A stretch of DNA of 64,000 nucleotides from Bolinopsis microptera (taxonomy: Eukaryota > Ctenophora > Tentaculata > Lobata > Bolinopsidae). The notes under the pieces were generated by a model. That model made no database searches, had not been told where the DNA came from, and was given only the letters and a program-made list of their open reading frames with translations. Location of the stretch: positions 20,237,198-20,301,197 of the forward strand of contig NC_087077.1 in assembly GCF_026151205.1 (NCBI RefSeq), read 5' to 3'. Positions 25,101 through 34,290 of the stretch are shown here, in pieces (positions within the stretch are counted from its first letter, which is position 1; the number at the start of each line of letters is the position of its first letter). A program made the translations under genes and the position numbers.

Positions 25101-26214
25101 GTCGGACTCAGTAATTTGTTTAGTACAAGTAAATACTTTTGTTCAAAAAAGTTCTTAAAATATTTTAAATATCGTCGTATTTAACCACAGTATCACCATA
25201 GTACCCTGTGTTTCTATATAGAAGGATGTGTTGCCCTGGTTTAAAATGTGTTGCCATGGGAACATGTGTTTCCATGGTAACGTGTTGCTAAGTAGGAGGT
25301 TTGCCTGGTAAGTGTTGCCTGGTTACATTGTTTCCAGTTAAAAGTGTTGTTGGTAACATGTGTTGCCAGGTAAAAATGTGTTGCCTGGGAACAGTGTCGC
25401 CATGGTACCGTGTTGTTTTGGTAAAAAGTGTTGTTTGGGTAAAAGTGTTTTGCCTTTGGGAACATGTGTTGCCTGGGAACTGGTTTATGGTAACAAAAAA
25501 CCCTTTCATCGGTTTTCCCTTATGTTGCGGTTCTCTTTCCCCACAGTCTCGTTATCCCCGTTAGGCTTGTGTAAACCTTCCTGTTCAATTCCGACATTTC
25601 CTCTGGGAATTATGTTATAATAATAGTAACTATAATATATATTTTCATAGTAAGTAAATCATAAATTTTTTATACTATATGTGTTCTATAGTAATTAAAA
25701 TATCGTTGGCTTGTTTTCAAACTGGATGTCGATTGTGTATGAGTTCAGGGGACTAACAACTGGCATAACTTAGTTAACTCTTACGAAGCCTATAAATCTA
25801 CTAAGTATATCAAAAAGTAGTTTTTTCTGATTTTGGCCCGGGATAAACTTCAATATCTTTATATACATAAAATTATGGTCAGCCACCACACTATCTATGC
25901 TGTAAGTACTTGCAACCTCATGAAGTTCAGTGAAATTTGGACAGATTTAACTATCAGGTTTAATCTTAATGGCAAAAGAATTAAAATTGTTTCAAGCAAT
26001 AAAAAGAAACGACAGGTTTGTCCAGAGGAGCTTACGCTTTCGTTCGTACACTCTCCCAAAGTTTGCCCTGTCTGAGCTGATGCTCGCTATCAGGGGGTCT
26101 CAACTCTCCACAACCGCTGCAACTGTGGGGGGGAGTACGACGCGAGGCACAGGGACCATTGGTCGGGGGACTGTAGGGATATTTCCACTGTACAATCTGT
26201 GGCTTTTTCTGTGT
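21945..26214 (-). CDS. PHD-finger protein gene, left-arm copy (multi-exon, 5' end not found)
   Basis: Exons on the minus strand, from 5' to 3', are about 26,051-26,214, about 25,505-25,612, 25,017-25,092, 24,386-24,734, 24,057-24,198, 23,502-23,609, 22,471-23,113 and about 21,945-22,140. Four of these (25,017-25,092 to 23,502-23,609) have AG/GT borders and join in phase. The PHD finger arises by joining CWKC at the end of one exon to CDGCD at the start of the next. PHD fingers bind histone tails, so a nuclear chromatin role is expected. Upstream is a lysine/arginine-rich NLS-like run (ARSRKRTR); downstream is a Ser/Arg- and acid-rich tail. The first two exons contain frame breaks, the 25,017-25,092 exon has TAA where the right arm has TAC, and an acidic exon present on the right is missing. 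No RING domain was found. PHRF1- or RSF1-like identity is possible but unproven. Confidence 0.75.
22294..22381 (+). repeat. 88-bp dispersed repeat (intron copy)
   Basis: The same 88 bp occurs at 59,799-59,887, outside the palindrome, with about three mismatches, and at about 33,879-33,968 as the right-arm mirror. It begins CTGGAGGGGGAT and ends AAATCGTCTTCAGC. It is a dispersed element fragment present in an intron and in the flank. Confidence 0.85.
22401..22419. repeat. Poly-C tract
   Basis: About 17 consecutive C residues in the intron of the PHD gene. The right-arm match at 33,841-33,858 is G-rich (GGGGGCGGGGGGGGGG). Confidence 0.9.
22471..23113 (-). CDS. PHD gene, long Ser/Arg- and acid-rich exon (left arm)
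   Basis: This is the longest open part of the gene. After a CCTTCAG acceptor-like site the best frame reads [33 protein letters not shown], an EEEETEH patch, an acidic ESESDCEVVYPEDVESDASS run and [20 protein letters not shown], and ends at a GTAAGT donor. That frame needs a phase-2 partner, but the PHD exon ends in phase 0, so an unseen short exon, another acceptor or a small sequence error lies between them. The right-arm match (33,151-33,790) keeps the ends but is frameshifted. Confidence 0.7.
23502..23609 (-). CDS. PHD gene, exon with the core of the PHD finger (left arm)
   Basis: Thirty-six codons in phase 0 lie between TTCGTCTCAG and GTTCGCTG. They hold [17 protein letters not shown] and DDDWYCPVC. 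With CWKC from the preceding exon this completes the Cys4-His-Cys3 zinc ligand set: C-x2-C-x11-C-x2-C-x5-H-x2-C, then 14 residues, then C-x2-C. The D and W residues before CPVC are typical of PHD fingers. The right-arm copy (32,646-32,754) has one extra C that breaks the frame. Confidence 0.9.
24057..24198 (-). CDS. PHD gene, exon carrying the first zinc-ligand pair (left arm)
   Basis: The acceptor is GAATTTCAG and the donor AAA/GTAAGA. The incoming two bases plus 142 give exactly 48 codons. The exon encodes [18 protein letters not shown], then CWKCKGEEDVDK, supplying the first C-x2-C of the PHD finger. If the donor is not used, the frame reads on to a stop at 23,970 through a second C-x2-C (CDYC), which could give a truncated alternative product. 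Confidence 0.8.
24386..24734 (-). CDS. PHD gene, central low-complexity exon (left arm)
   Basis: The exon is bounded by a TTTTTCAG acceptor and a strong CAG/GTATGA donor. One base carried over from the previous exon completes a valine codon (VNTPTNRV). The frame is open throughout: a KPKPEPKLEP stretch, a basic [14 protein letters not shown] segment, then a serine/acid-rich run ([15 protein letters not shown]) and VGNCV. It ends with two bases of an arginine codon finished by the next exon. The right-arm equivalent at 31,511-31,868 has frameshifts. Confidence 0.8.
25017..25092 (-). CDS. PHD gene, short basic NLS-like exon (left arm)
   Basis: It encodes [18 protein letters not shown] then ISDGNK and ends AAAG/GTAATT, in phase with the next exon. 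With the obvious acceptor (TGTTTCAG) the first codon reads TAA, where the right arm has TAC. This is a stop, a base-calling error, or a sign that another acceptor is used. Confidence 0.65.
25203..25495. repeat. X-box-like minisatellite in PHD-gene intron (left arm)
   Basis: About 15 irregular units of GTGTTGCCATGGGAACAT type. The half-sites GTTGCC and GGTAAC/GGCAAC flank ATG, the layout of an RFX X-box. The right-arm array at 30,785-31,010 is the counterpart (CATGTTACCATGGCAACA). Confidence 0.8.
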
Positions 26215-27971
26215 CTGAGGTGGTGAAATAGGAGAAACTGTGACAATTATAATAAAATTAACAGTTGAAATTCATGTGAATCAGGGTGATCAGTGTTAAT
26301 AACTCAAGACGGTTTATGAATGGTATTTAAAAATTACAGTGTTATTTAGGATCTGACTTCTGGAGACTGTGCAACTATGTCTAGGACCTTAAACCATTGG
26401 CCTAGGTGCCACATGAATTTTTTACAAAGTTTCAATATATAATTTCTCGTGTTATCAATTTGATTCCTGGGTCCTTAATAAAATATAAGTGATGTTCAGC
26501 TCGGATAACCACATTCATCTTGCTTTGACGGACTAGGTGCTTTTTTTATAAACCAACTAGTCAGATAAAGAGGCCAATGAACAGGTTCTTGATGGAGTTT
26601 TGCCCTGCAATTTAGCAATACAGGTTTTGGGCAGCATCATGATGAAAAGTTTCAAAATTGTTAGGTTAAATTTGAGGGCAAGTAATTCCACAAATTCCAA
26701 CAGTTTTAGAAAACACTCCATGGATACTTAAACTCGAAATGTTGCACAAAACAGTTTATTTACTAACCGATATGAACCATTATGTGACCTCTAAAATCTC
26801 GACCAAAGGAGAAAATCTCAGATTGTCAGGTGAGATGGGAGATTGCAGTTCGGTTTAGAATCTTGAGTTTTCCTCAAACTGCCTGGAACCCAAAACAACA
26901 GTATCTCTAGTTGACCTGTTTCTTGGCAGGTTATTGAAAAGACTATACACACAGTCCCCGCGGAGTAAATTGTAGAGTCTCTATCTTAACATAACTTTCA
27001 GGAGGAGCAGAGTATTGGAAGTTTGTTAGGACACCACATCTTCGTATGCAAATGATGAGAAGCTGTTCGACGGCATTTCAGCTTGTGGTAATGCCGTCGA
27101 ACAGGCTTCCTCATCAGTTTTGCTACGAAGATGTGGTGTCCTAACAGACATTCCAAAACTCAGTCCACTCTGACAAAAGTTATATTAAGGATAGAGTACT
27201 CTAAAAATCATACTCCTCCCTTGGTGAAAGTCTATTCAATAACCTGCCAAAAGAACAGTAAAACTAGAGATACTGTGAAGTTTGTTTGTCTCAGTCCGTT
27301 TGATGAAAACTCCAGATTCAAAACCCGAACTCAAACTCCCAGTTCTCACTGACAATTGAGATTTCTTCTTTGGGTCGAGATTTTGAGAGTTACAATATTG
27401 GATCATCTCGGTTAGTATGATAAACAGTTTGTTCAACAATTCGAGATTTAAGTATCCATGAGTGTTTTCTAAACCGTTGGAATATTTGAGAATTACATGC
27501 TCAAATTAACCTAACAATTTGAAACTTTTAAGTCATGATGCTCCAAAACTGTATTCAAAAATTGCAGGGCAAAAAAACTCCATCAAGGACCTGTCATTTG
27601 GCCCTCTTTCAACTGACTAGGTGTTATTAAAAAAAAAGCACCTAGTCGTCAAAGCAATATGATGTGGGTAATCGAGCTGGGAACATCACGGATATTTACT
27701 AGGACCCAGACAAATTGTAACACGGAAATTATATATTGGAAACTTTGTAAAAAAATTCATGAGGCCCTATGCACAATGGGTATTAAGTTTAGACATATTT
27801 GCACAGACTCATACCTCATATCCTAACATAACCTGTAATTCTTATTAAATACATTCTTAAACCGTTCTTGATTTATTAAAACACTGCTCACCCTGAATCA
27901 CAGAATTTGCAAACTGTTAAATTTTTAATCATAATGTCACAGTTTCTCCTATTTTCACCACCTCAGGACAC
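26215..27971. other. Non-coding centre between the two divergent PHD genes
   Basis: Both sides of the palindrome centre are AT-rich with no conserved open frame. The ORFs at 27,131-27,352 and 27,236-27,439 are not conserved between arms. If the first exons of the PHD genes lie here I cannot identify them. The region could hold a shared bidirectional promoter, or intron sequence cut by the palindrome. Confidence 0.4.
27063..27104. other. Centre of the giant palindrome (14-bp stem, 14-base loop)
   Basis: The sequence at 27,063-27,076 (CTGTTCGACGGCAT) is matched by its exact reverse complement at 27,091-27,104, leaving a 14-base loop TTCAGCTTGTGGTA. The complementarity continues outward from here, with small mismatches, through both arms. 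A spacer this short would make the locus able to extrude a cruciform or fold into a hairpin, and it is also what a fold-back assembly join looks like. Confidence 0.95.
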
Positions 27972-30900
27972 AGAGAAAGCCACAGATTGTACAGGTGTGA
28001 AATATCCCTACAGTCCCGACCAATGGTTCCTGTTCGCTGCGTCTTACTCACAGTTGCAGGTGTTGTGGAGAGGTTGAGACCCCCTGATAGCGAGCATTCA
28101 GTCAGGACAGGGCAAACTTTGGGAGATTGTTAACGAAAAGAAAGGTATCTTCCTCTGGACAAAACTGTGCGTTCATTTTAATGCTTGAAACATTTTATTC
28201 TTATTGCATTAAGATTAAACCTAATAGTTAATCTGTCCAATTTCACTGAACTTCATGAGGGTTGCAAGTACTCTACAGCAAAGATAGGGTGGTGGGGCTG
28301 ACCCAAATTTTGTTATTAAGTATATTGACGTATATCCCGGGCCAAATCAGAAAAAAAACCTACATTTTGATATCTTAGTAGGATTTATATTCTTCGTTAA
28401 GATTTACAAGATAAGCCAGGTTGTTAGTCCCCTGAAACTCATACACGAATCGACATCCAGTTTGAAAAAAATGTCCGTGTTTTGAGCCAAAAAACTATAT
28501 CCCCATATTTGGAAACAAAACAAACAAAATGTGAAAGATTTTGGCCCCTACAATACTTAAATGTCAATATTTCTGATGAGACTTTAACTTAAGGTCATAG
28601 CTAAAGTCTCAGCCATATTCTACTGGAGATCTACTTTTGGAGGGTGCTCCCCATGTGTACAATTAAAACTACAGATTACAGACCCTCCTGTATGAAGAGC
28701 GTAGTTGGCAAGTACCTGTTATTGCTAGTTAATACAATCCCACGTGATACCCTATAAGGAGAAACGACAACTTGCTTAATTGTTGATATTACTCATTTAA
28801 TAAACACACAATTGCTCTCCACACAGCGTGAAGACAAGCTAAGAAGAGGAGAAGAAGAACAAGTAGATGAGACGGCTTGAGCTAGCTAACGAGGATGATC
28901 TAGAAGAAGTAGCACCAGGATCCGAATATACGAACTAGGGGTCCAGTACACTATACAGAGTATAATTTCTAGTACACTAGTAATCTACTAGTAGAACTCC
29001 ACTAGTAGTAACCAGTAGTAGTAGTAATACACTCTACTAATACTAGTAGATCGGGGGGGGGGGGGGGGGGTTATAGTAGATTACTGGAATATCATAAAAA
29101 TAACATGTTGTTTATATTGGTCCTGGTGAGTTTGTTTGGTTAGAATGTTAATTATATATAAAACACTAATATATACAGGGTGGCCAAAAAGTCAGAGTAC
29201 CCATACGTTGGCCTTAATTTGCTCCGCCGTGTTTTAAAATGTGAGGGCTGTATAGCTTTGCAGATGGCATACTGTACTTACTGGTTCGGGATTCCGTCGT
29301 CAAAATTTGAGAATACGAAAAATTTTAGACCACGACCCATTCACTATTAAACACCTATAATTGTTTTCTCTGAACATGCTGACGCCTAATTTTTTAAGAG
29401 ACGGTAGATTCTCAAATGTAGCATATGATCTGACACATGAGGCAAAAACGGATTAAAATGACGACGTTATCACGTATCTACTGTATCTCGTTAACAAATT
29501 GACTGGGTGATTATTGACCACCGTGACACGACCCATTAATTGGGGGCACCCTTAACCATTCCCATAATGTTTAAACGGGGTAATAGTTACGGGGTCACCT
29601 TTATCACGTCATTAGGTAAACCAATCACCTGATCACACGTAATGAATAAACTCGTTATGTCCATTATTCTCGGTCATCTGTTCTATTATATAATAATCTA
29701 TATAATACAAATACAGTATATAGTAACACTATATATATATAGTAGTTACTAGTCTACTATAGTAACAGTATATAACTACAGATGAATATATAGTAGTTAC
29801 TAGTTACTATAGTAACAGTATATAACTACAGATGATATATAGTAGTTACTAGTTACTATAAGAAACAGTAATATATTATAAATAGTAGTTACTAGTTACT
29901 ATAGTAACACCTATATATATATATAGTAGTTACTAGATACTTATAGTACACTACTATATATATATCGTAGTTACTAGTTACTATAGTACACTATAGATAT
30001 ATAGTTAGTTATAGTTACTATCAGTAACACTATATAATACAGATGATATATAGTAGTTACTAGTTGACTATAGTAACACTATATTAAAACTACAGATTGA
30101 TATTTAGTGTTACTAGATACTATTAGTAACACTATATAACTTCCAGATGATTATGTAGTTCCTAGTTACTATAGTAACACTATTAAACTACAGATGATTA
30201 TATAGTGGGTTACTAGTTACTATATAATAGTATATATAGTAGTTACTAGTTACCTATAAGTACACACTATATGACTCCAGGATGATATATAGCAGTAGTT
30301 ACTAGTTGACTATAGTACAGTATATAACTACAGATGATATCATAGTAGTTACTAGTTACTATAGTAACACTATATAATATATAGTAGTTACTAGTTACTA
30401 TAGTAACAACTATATACTACAAGATGATATATAGTAGTTAATAGTTACTATAGTACACACTATATATATATAGTAGTTACTAGTTACTAATAGGAACTAT
30501 ATAAACTACAGATGAAATATAGTAGTAACTAGTTACTTTCTAGTAATATCTAGTAGTTACTAGTTACTATAGTAACACTAGATAATACAGATGAGATAAT
30601 AGTAGTACACTAGTTACTATATATAGTATTATAGTAGTTACTAGTTACTATAGCTAACAACTATATAACCCAGATGAGGAAGAGTGCTAGGAAAGTGAAC
30701 AGGTAGGTTTACCCAGCAGCCTACGAGGATAACGCGACCAGTGAGGAGGAGAGAACCAGCAACATAAAGAACACGATGAGAAGGTTTGTTACCATAGCAA
30801 ACACATGTTCCATGGCAACACATGTTACCATGGCAACACATGATACCATAAACAACACCTGTTACCATAACAACCACATGTTACCATAGCAACACATGTT

Positions 30901-33900
30901 ACCCATAACAACACAGTTACCATTTGGCAACACATTTTACCATGGCCAACACATGTTCCCATGGCAAAACATCCTACTATAGAAAACACATGGCCTATGG
31001 TGATAGCGCTCGTGTGTTACCATACTGAACGATAGGACTCTTCTCCTAAATTTAACAATATTTTCAAGAATATGTGTACTAAAAGTACTTACTTGTACTA
31101 CACTAAAACCTTTTTAAAACTGAGTCAGACAGTTTCCAGTACAAAAAGGCTGTGGCAATTGCTCGCTCTCGTAAAAGATCAAGAAAACATCTTCGTATTT
31201 CCGATGGAAATAAAGGTTAATTATCTTATACATTACCACAAAATTGACAATTTTTGTTCCTGATTGTAAGTTTTTATAGAATCTTGGGAAGGAAAGTTAA
31301 AATTATTGAATTCTCGATGTTGAAATTTATCAAGAGATTGATGATTTTTACTTAGTTATTCCAGTTTTAATTTAATGGATTAAGTAGAAATTTTATGATA
31401 CCGAGTGATGCCGTTTATTCTTATTTGATTAGATTTTCGTGTTCCTTCTGTAAATTACCAATATGTTTTTCACCTATATTTACTAATAAAATTTTTGACT
31501 TGTTTTTCAGCCCGTGAATACACAACAAATCGGGTCCCACTACAAGACAACCCAAAACCAGAGCCGGAACCAGAGCCTGGACGCCAAATTCAAAAACTAC
31601 GTTCGCAAACTAAAACAGCACGAAAAAGAGGCACTCGCGGACTCCTTCATCAACATTACTCATTCCCTAAAAACCAAAAAGGCGCCATCCGTAACAACAA
31701 GGACCCATTTGCGTTCTCCGACCTAGACAACAGTTCCAAACAGTCAGAGGATTCGTCTGGTTCACTTTGTGTTGCAGACAGGAAACCTGTCGTCAAAAAC
31801 GGACTGGTGGATAATAATAAATACTAGTATGAAAAGGATAGAAGACACTCTGTTGGGAACTGTGTCAGGTATGAAAGTAGGTTCCAGGAGATTGCTTTTA
31901 TCGATATTTAAAACACTTTTGTAGCAGCATCTCGATTTAATTTGCTGTTCTTATCAACTTAGTTGCATGTTTAAACTGAGTGGTTATATAATTGTAATAA
32001 ATAAAATACTCAAATATATTATACCAAATTAAAAGTTAGTGAATTTCAGGAAGCCTGTACACACAAAAATTGCTACCTATCAAAAGAATTCTTGGGAATC
32101 GATGAAAGAAATAACTTCTTGGCTGATGATAATAAATGCCTGCGGAAGCGGAAGGTTAAAATGTTGGAGTGTAAGGGAGAAAAAGATGTAGATACAGTAA
32201 GAAGTCTGTATTTTTGGATATTGTCCAAGCAGCATGGAAACTTAGTGATAACTATCCTGGGATGGGGCGGTCACAGCTAGAAAAGTGCGCACGCGCGACA
32301 GACATATCAGATTTAAAGTTCAAGTACTTTGGCACAATTACTAGCAAAATGGCGAAACGCGCTTTAACGCGCGCAATTTATATGTAAAAGACCATGACTC
32401 AACCTGTCATTTTAACACCGTGTTGGCCAAAAATAGCTCATATGAGTTTTGTCAATTCATTTTTAATTTCCCGCGAAAAATTCTATAAAAAGTGGTGCAG
32501 CCTGTCTTGAAATAACGGAGCGAAACGGTCAATCCTTCCCGAATCAAATTAGCATTCCCAGTCTCAGCAACGTTTACACCATTTGACATGATACATCATG
32601 TGATCTTGCCTATTCAAGTGTTGAAACTCACTAAATTCGTCTCAGATGCTGTTTTGCCGACGGATGTGACTTAGCCACGTATCACATGGCGTGTTTACTG
32701 CCTCCCATAGAGAATGTACCTGATGATGATTGGTACTGCCCCGTCTGCGAGCAGGTTCGAGGTTTATTTTTTAAATTGTATGAATTTAATAAGTCAATAA
32801 TGACTGTTGTATTTTCAAGTGACGCGTGTGTATTTAGTATAGTGTTGCCTTGATTACAAATAAATACCTCAGATCTCTGTTTGTACCTGCCCTGAGAATT
32901 AAACTTGATAAATTAGTTTTTTCACCAACATTCTTCACCACAAAAAGAAACAGACCTAGGAAAACCGTTCTTCGGTTGCCAAGGTAAATTTATAAGGGCT
33001 TATCTTTAACATCAACGAACTTCTGTACCTCGAACTAAGCTCCGCCGATTTAAAAATAGTTTGCTAAAAAACGTTGTCCTCGTGCCGCTTCAAACAACAG
33101 CTCTAAAACAGCCCTCTCAAAAACAGCCCTTAAAAAACCTTTTCCTTCAGATCGAACACGTTCAGAGGCAGAAACCTCACAACCAAAACTCTCCGAGCCA
33201 ACTTCCAGACATTTGCCACAAGCTGTCCATTCCCGGACAGTAAGTACAACCCGGCCCTTATCACACCTTCCCGTCCAGTGAGTACAGATAGTCACACCCA
33301 GACCTCGTCCTACGATAGGCCAGATTGATAGACTAGTGAGACGACAGGAAAGTGTTTGAATCACAGCGTAGATGGTAGGAGGGAGACGGAACACAGGAGA
33401 GTGATCAGATATAAACTACCTCGTATTACGCAAGTCTCGTTACGGTCAGACCACCTTATAGACGAGTCCGAGACAGGACTGTGAGGTTGTGTACCATGGG
33501 ATGTTTGAGTCCGGGACGCTTTTCCGAGTCTGAGTTCTCTCCCGCCCTCTAATCTAAGGGGAAGCCTTGTTGGCCAAACCCCGCCCGGTCTCCATCAAAA
33601 GGCGGCGGAGGAAAATATATGCAGGACGATTTCTGGCCGAACCCACCAAATCTCCAGAAGTAAATACGCCCCCCAGTAAACTAGGCTACAATCCTCACTC
33701 AGCAGTGCGGGCTCTCTCATTCGACCCTATAACGCCACGTGCTTCTTCCTCAATCACCCCACTGAAACAGAAAATAGAGTTGTTTTACCTGTAAGTACAT
33801 AATAAGAACACAGTCAAGAATAGGGTTTCTAAAATACTTTGGGGGCGGGGGGGGGGGCCTAGACCCCCAACTCCTTATATACTGAAAGGACGATTTACAC

Positions 33901-34290
33901 ATGTACTTTGAAAGCTCCTGCTAAAAACAAATTTTCGTATCCCTAATATGTGTTTAAATGATCCCTCAGACCTAATATTTGCCAATTTAATTGCATCAGG
34001 CACTATGTATAATGTAAGGTCTTCACAGCCTACCAATCACCGTGGCAACTGTTCCACGTGCACGTGCGACAGCCACAGCCACAGCACGTCTCCAAGCAAC
34101 ACGAGACCGTCGCCACAGCAACGACAGCGCGCAATTGGGGAAACTACAGCGCGCCATCTTGCCAGCGACACCCCGCAACCCAGGAATAGAGCACATTCAG
34201 TACTAACCCTGTAGACCACAGCAACTGCCCTATGGAAGTAGAAAAGATAGCCGCCGACGAGAGGGAGAAGCTTGGAGATTCTAGACGTGA
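27972..34290 (+). CDS. PHD-finger protein gene, right-arm copy (frameshifted)
   Basis: Exons mirror the left arm: about 27,972-28,137, a right-only acidic exon near 28,828-28,925, 30,674-30,783, 31,140-31,215, 31,511-31,868, 32,050-32,196, 32,646-32,754, about 33,151-33,790 and about 34,090-34,290. Splice borders are well preserved (for example TTTCCAG/TAC and AAAG/GTTAAT). Reading frames are broken in most exons by single-base indels: one extra C in the PHD exon, a 5-base net change in the preceding exon, and several shifts in the 31.5-kb exon. Conserved sites with scattered indels fit either young decay or uncorrected sequence errors. The protein role would be as for the left copy. Confidence 0.7.
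28828..28925 (+). CDS. Candidate acidic exon present only in the right arm
   Basis: After a CTCTCCACACAG acceptor-like site the sequence reads [16 protein letters not shown] and then, after one shift, [19 protein letters not shown]. The composition (charged, helix-forming) fits the rest of the PHD gene and the strand is right. It sits in the roughly 2-kb block absent from the left arm, so if it is a true exon the left copy lacks it. The frame shift and missing donor keep this tentative. Confidence 0.35.
29053..29070. repeat. Poly-G tract (18 G)
   Basis: A pure run of 18 G follows an ACTAGTAGT-rich stretch. It can form a G-quadruplex and is a common place for assembly errors. Confidence 0.95.
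29176..29700 (+). mobile_element. Truncated mariner-like element fragment
   Basis: ATATA is followed by CAGGGTGGCCAAAAAGTCAG. The CAGGGTG-CCAAAAAGT core after TA is the usual start of terminal inverted repeats in many Tc1/mariner transposons. No matching opposite end and no transposase frame are seen before the AT-rich array starts near 29,690, so only one end survives. The 3' limit given here is arbitrary. Confidence 0.5.
29690..30660. repeat. AT-rich tandem array, unit near 49 bp, about 20 degenerate copies
   Basis: Units combine TATATAGTAGTTACTAG, TTACTATAGTAACAC and TATATAACTACAGATGA. Length and sequence vary from copy to copy with many single-base indels. Each unit contains the inverted pair GTTACTAT/ATAGTAAC. 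The left arm has only a short remnant (TATAGTTACTATTATTATAA at about 25,615-25,640). Confidence 0.85.
30674..30783 (+). CDS. Candidate PHD-gene exon (right arm)
   Basis: After CCCAG the last two-thirds read [20 protein letters not shown] then KNTMRR, and the exon ends AAG before GTTTGT. The first third needs a frame change. The left counterpart (about 25,505-25,612) keeps the bases but has lost several, so its frame is broken. Confidence 0.5.
30785..31010. repeat. X-box-like minisatellite in PHD-gene intron (right arm)
   Basis: About a dozen units of ACACATGTTACCATGGCAAC type, 17-19 bp each. The core GTTACCATGGCAAC fits the RFX X-box consensus GTNRCC-N(0-3)-RGYAAC. Confidence 0.85.
31140..31215 (+). 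CDS. PHD gene, short basic NLS-like exon (right arm)
   Basis: Open in phase 0 from TAC after TTTCCAG. It encodes [19 protein letters not shown] and ISDGNK, and ends AAAG before GTTAAT. This copy has no stop, unlike the left one, and is 76 bases on both arms. Confidence 0.7.
32646..32754 (+). pseudogene. PHD core exon with one-base insertion (right arm)
   Basis: The exon is 109 bases instead of 108. An extra C in TTTTGCCGACGG shifts the frame after the first Cys, while the rest (TGTGACTTAGCCACGTATCA, then the CCTCCCATAG segment) is otherwise identical to the left arm. Acceptor and donor are intact. Confidence 0.85.

Larger units (their letters stand above)
28475..30640. other. Right-arm-only segment (about 2.0 kb longer than the left equivalent)
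   Basis: The flanks CGACATCCAGTTTGAAA (ending near 28,474) and the 30,674 exon match the left arm at 25,720 and 25,612, where only about 110 bases separate them. The right-only block holds a candidate exon, an 18-base poly-G, a mariner-like end and a large AT-rich array. A deletion on the left is more likely than one insertion, because a plausible exon lies inside the block. Confidence 0.8.

Noticed and set aside
27063-27104. Rho-independent terminator
   Set aside because: The central hairpin is the axis of a palindrome tens of kb long in a eukaryotic genome, and has no T-run.
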